In this document: positions 28,289-28,422 of the stretch, one piece after another
How positions within the stretch are numbered: the stretch's first letter is position 1
How the letters are laid out: the number at the start of each line of letters is the position of its first letter
IMG/VR virus record: IMGVR_UViG_3300044858_000190
Span: 1-28,422 of that record
Length of the DNA: 28,422 bases
Source of the DNA: a virus
Reading direction: 5' to 3' (one strand)
Program-made: the position numbers and the translations under genes
Notes under the pieces: model-generated
Databases searched by the model: none
Told to the model about the DNA's origin: nothing
What the model saw: only the letters and a program-made list of their open reading frames with translations

Positions 28289-28422
28289 CCTGAGCCACGA
28301 GCTCGCGGTACAAATCCACAATTTTGTTGTGGTTGAGGATGTTCCCCCGGAGCATGGCGTAAAGCCGTTCTTCGACGGGACTTCCCTGTATGTGAACAAC
28401 GGTCATAGCATTGCGTTGGCCC
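28284..28422 (-). CDS. SNF2-family (SF2) helicase, C-terminal end, partial
   Basis: On the - strand the frame is open from the right edge to a TGA at 28286-28284, leaving 45 codons plus a partial one. The visible end reads GQRNAMTVVHIQGSPVEERL, then YAMLRGNILNHNKIVDLYRE and LVAQA. This is the characteristic end of SNF2-type helicases: GQ from motif VI (R-GQ), then -VTV-H----S-VEER----L followed by a short C-terminal helix. Catalytic parts lie outside the window. Such helicases are frequent in phage replication clusters. Confidence is limited by the short visible length; an internal ATG (28407) could start a short ORF, but the match to the SF2 end begins before it. Confidence 0.72.
   Translation of the reverse strand, partial: GQRNAMTVVHIQGSPVEERLYAMLRGNILNHNKIVDLYRELVAQA

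Noticed and set aside
1-28422. CRISPR array, tRNA, integrase, attachment site or insertion sequence
   Set aside because: No spaced palindromic repeats of array type, no cloverleaf I could support, and no recombinase or transposase gene. All repeats found are in coding frames.

Overview
The window is part of the genome of a tailed bacteriophage, probably a short-tailed (podovirus-type) phage or a closely related provirus. Three things point this way: a head-tail adaptor and nozzle-like gene set without tape measure, sheath or baseplate genes; a series of very large Gly/Ala/Gln-rich proteins typical of podovirus internal (ejection) proteins; and a four-gene lysis cassette. A two-component spanin (inner-membrane protein plus outer-membrane lipoprotein) implies a Gram-negative host. 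The DNA is GC-rich by eye, as is third-position codon use, so the host is probably GC-rich too; the species cannot be named from sequence alone. Capsid, portal and terminase genes presumably lie left of base 1, and more replication genes right of base 28422.

Bases 1-23452 form one very compact + strand late module: LamG-like virion protein (cut by the left edge), a small orphan, two basic Lys/Arg-rich proteins (one DUF5872-like), a gp4-like head-completion protein, a four-Cys ribbon protein, a 48-aa protein, an SU10/T7-type adaptor, a small beta-rich virion protein, the lysis cassette (two-TM holin candidate, M15 endolysin, Rz, overlapping Rz1), an 804-aa repeat-built tail fibre, a nozzle/stabilisation-like protein, a jelly-roll protein, and then the ejection block of five genes ending in a 2227-aa polyvalent protein. 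Many genes touch or overlap by 1-4 bases (TAG-ATG, ATGA, GTGA), which suggests translational coupling. The largest gap, 88 bases before the ejection block, holds two perfect inverted repeats.

Bases 23548-28422 are a convergent - strand early/replication module. In transcription order they are the C-terminus of a SNF2-type helicase (cut by the right edge), a small coiled-coil protein, an SSB-like protein with a four-Cys cluster and an acidic tail, a small HTH protein, an AEP-type primase fused to a DUF927-like helicase, and a 64-aa protein. A strong intrinsic terminator with a U-tract for the - strand closes this operon exactly at the end of the late module. There is no gene-free stretch longer than 300 bases, and no tRNA, CRISPR array, insertion sequence or integrase was seen.

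Most families are recognisable as common phage families, and no defence-like or clearly new multi-gene system is apparent. The most unusual items are an internal Tat-like twin-arginine segment placed just before an HExxH metallopeptidase-like domain in the 2227-aa protein, a three-part mutually exclusive hairpin directly upstream of the primase start (which lacks a Shine-Dalgarno sequence), the two-linker repeat grammar of the tail fibre, and exact 198-base repeats encoding a possible hendecad coiled coil.
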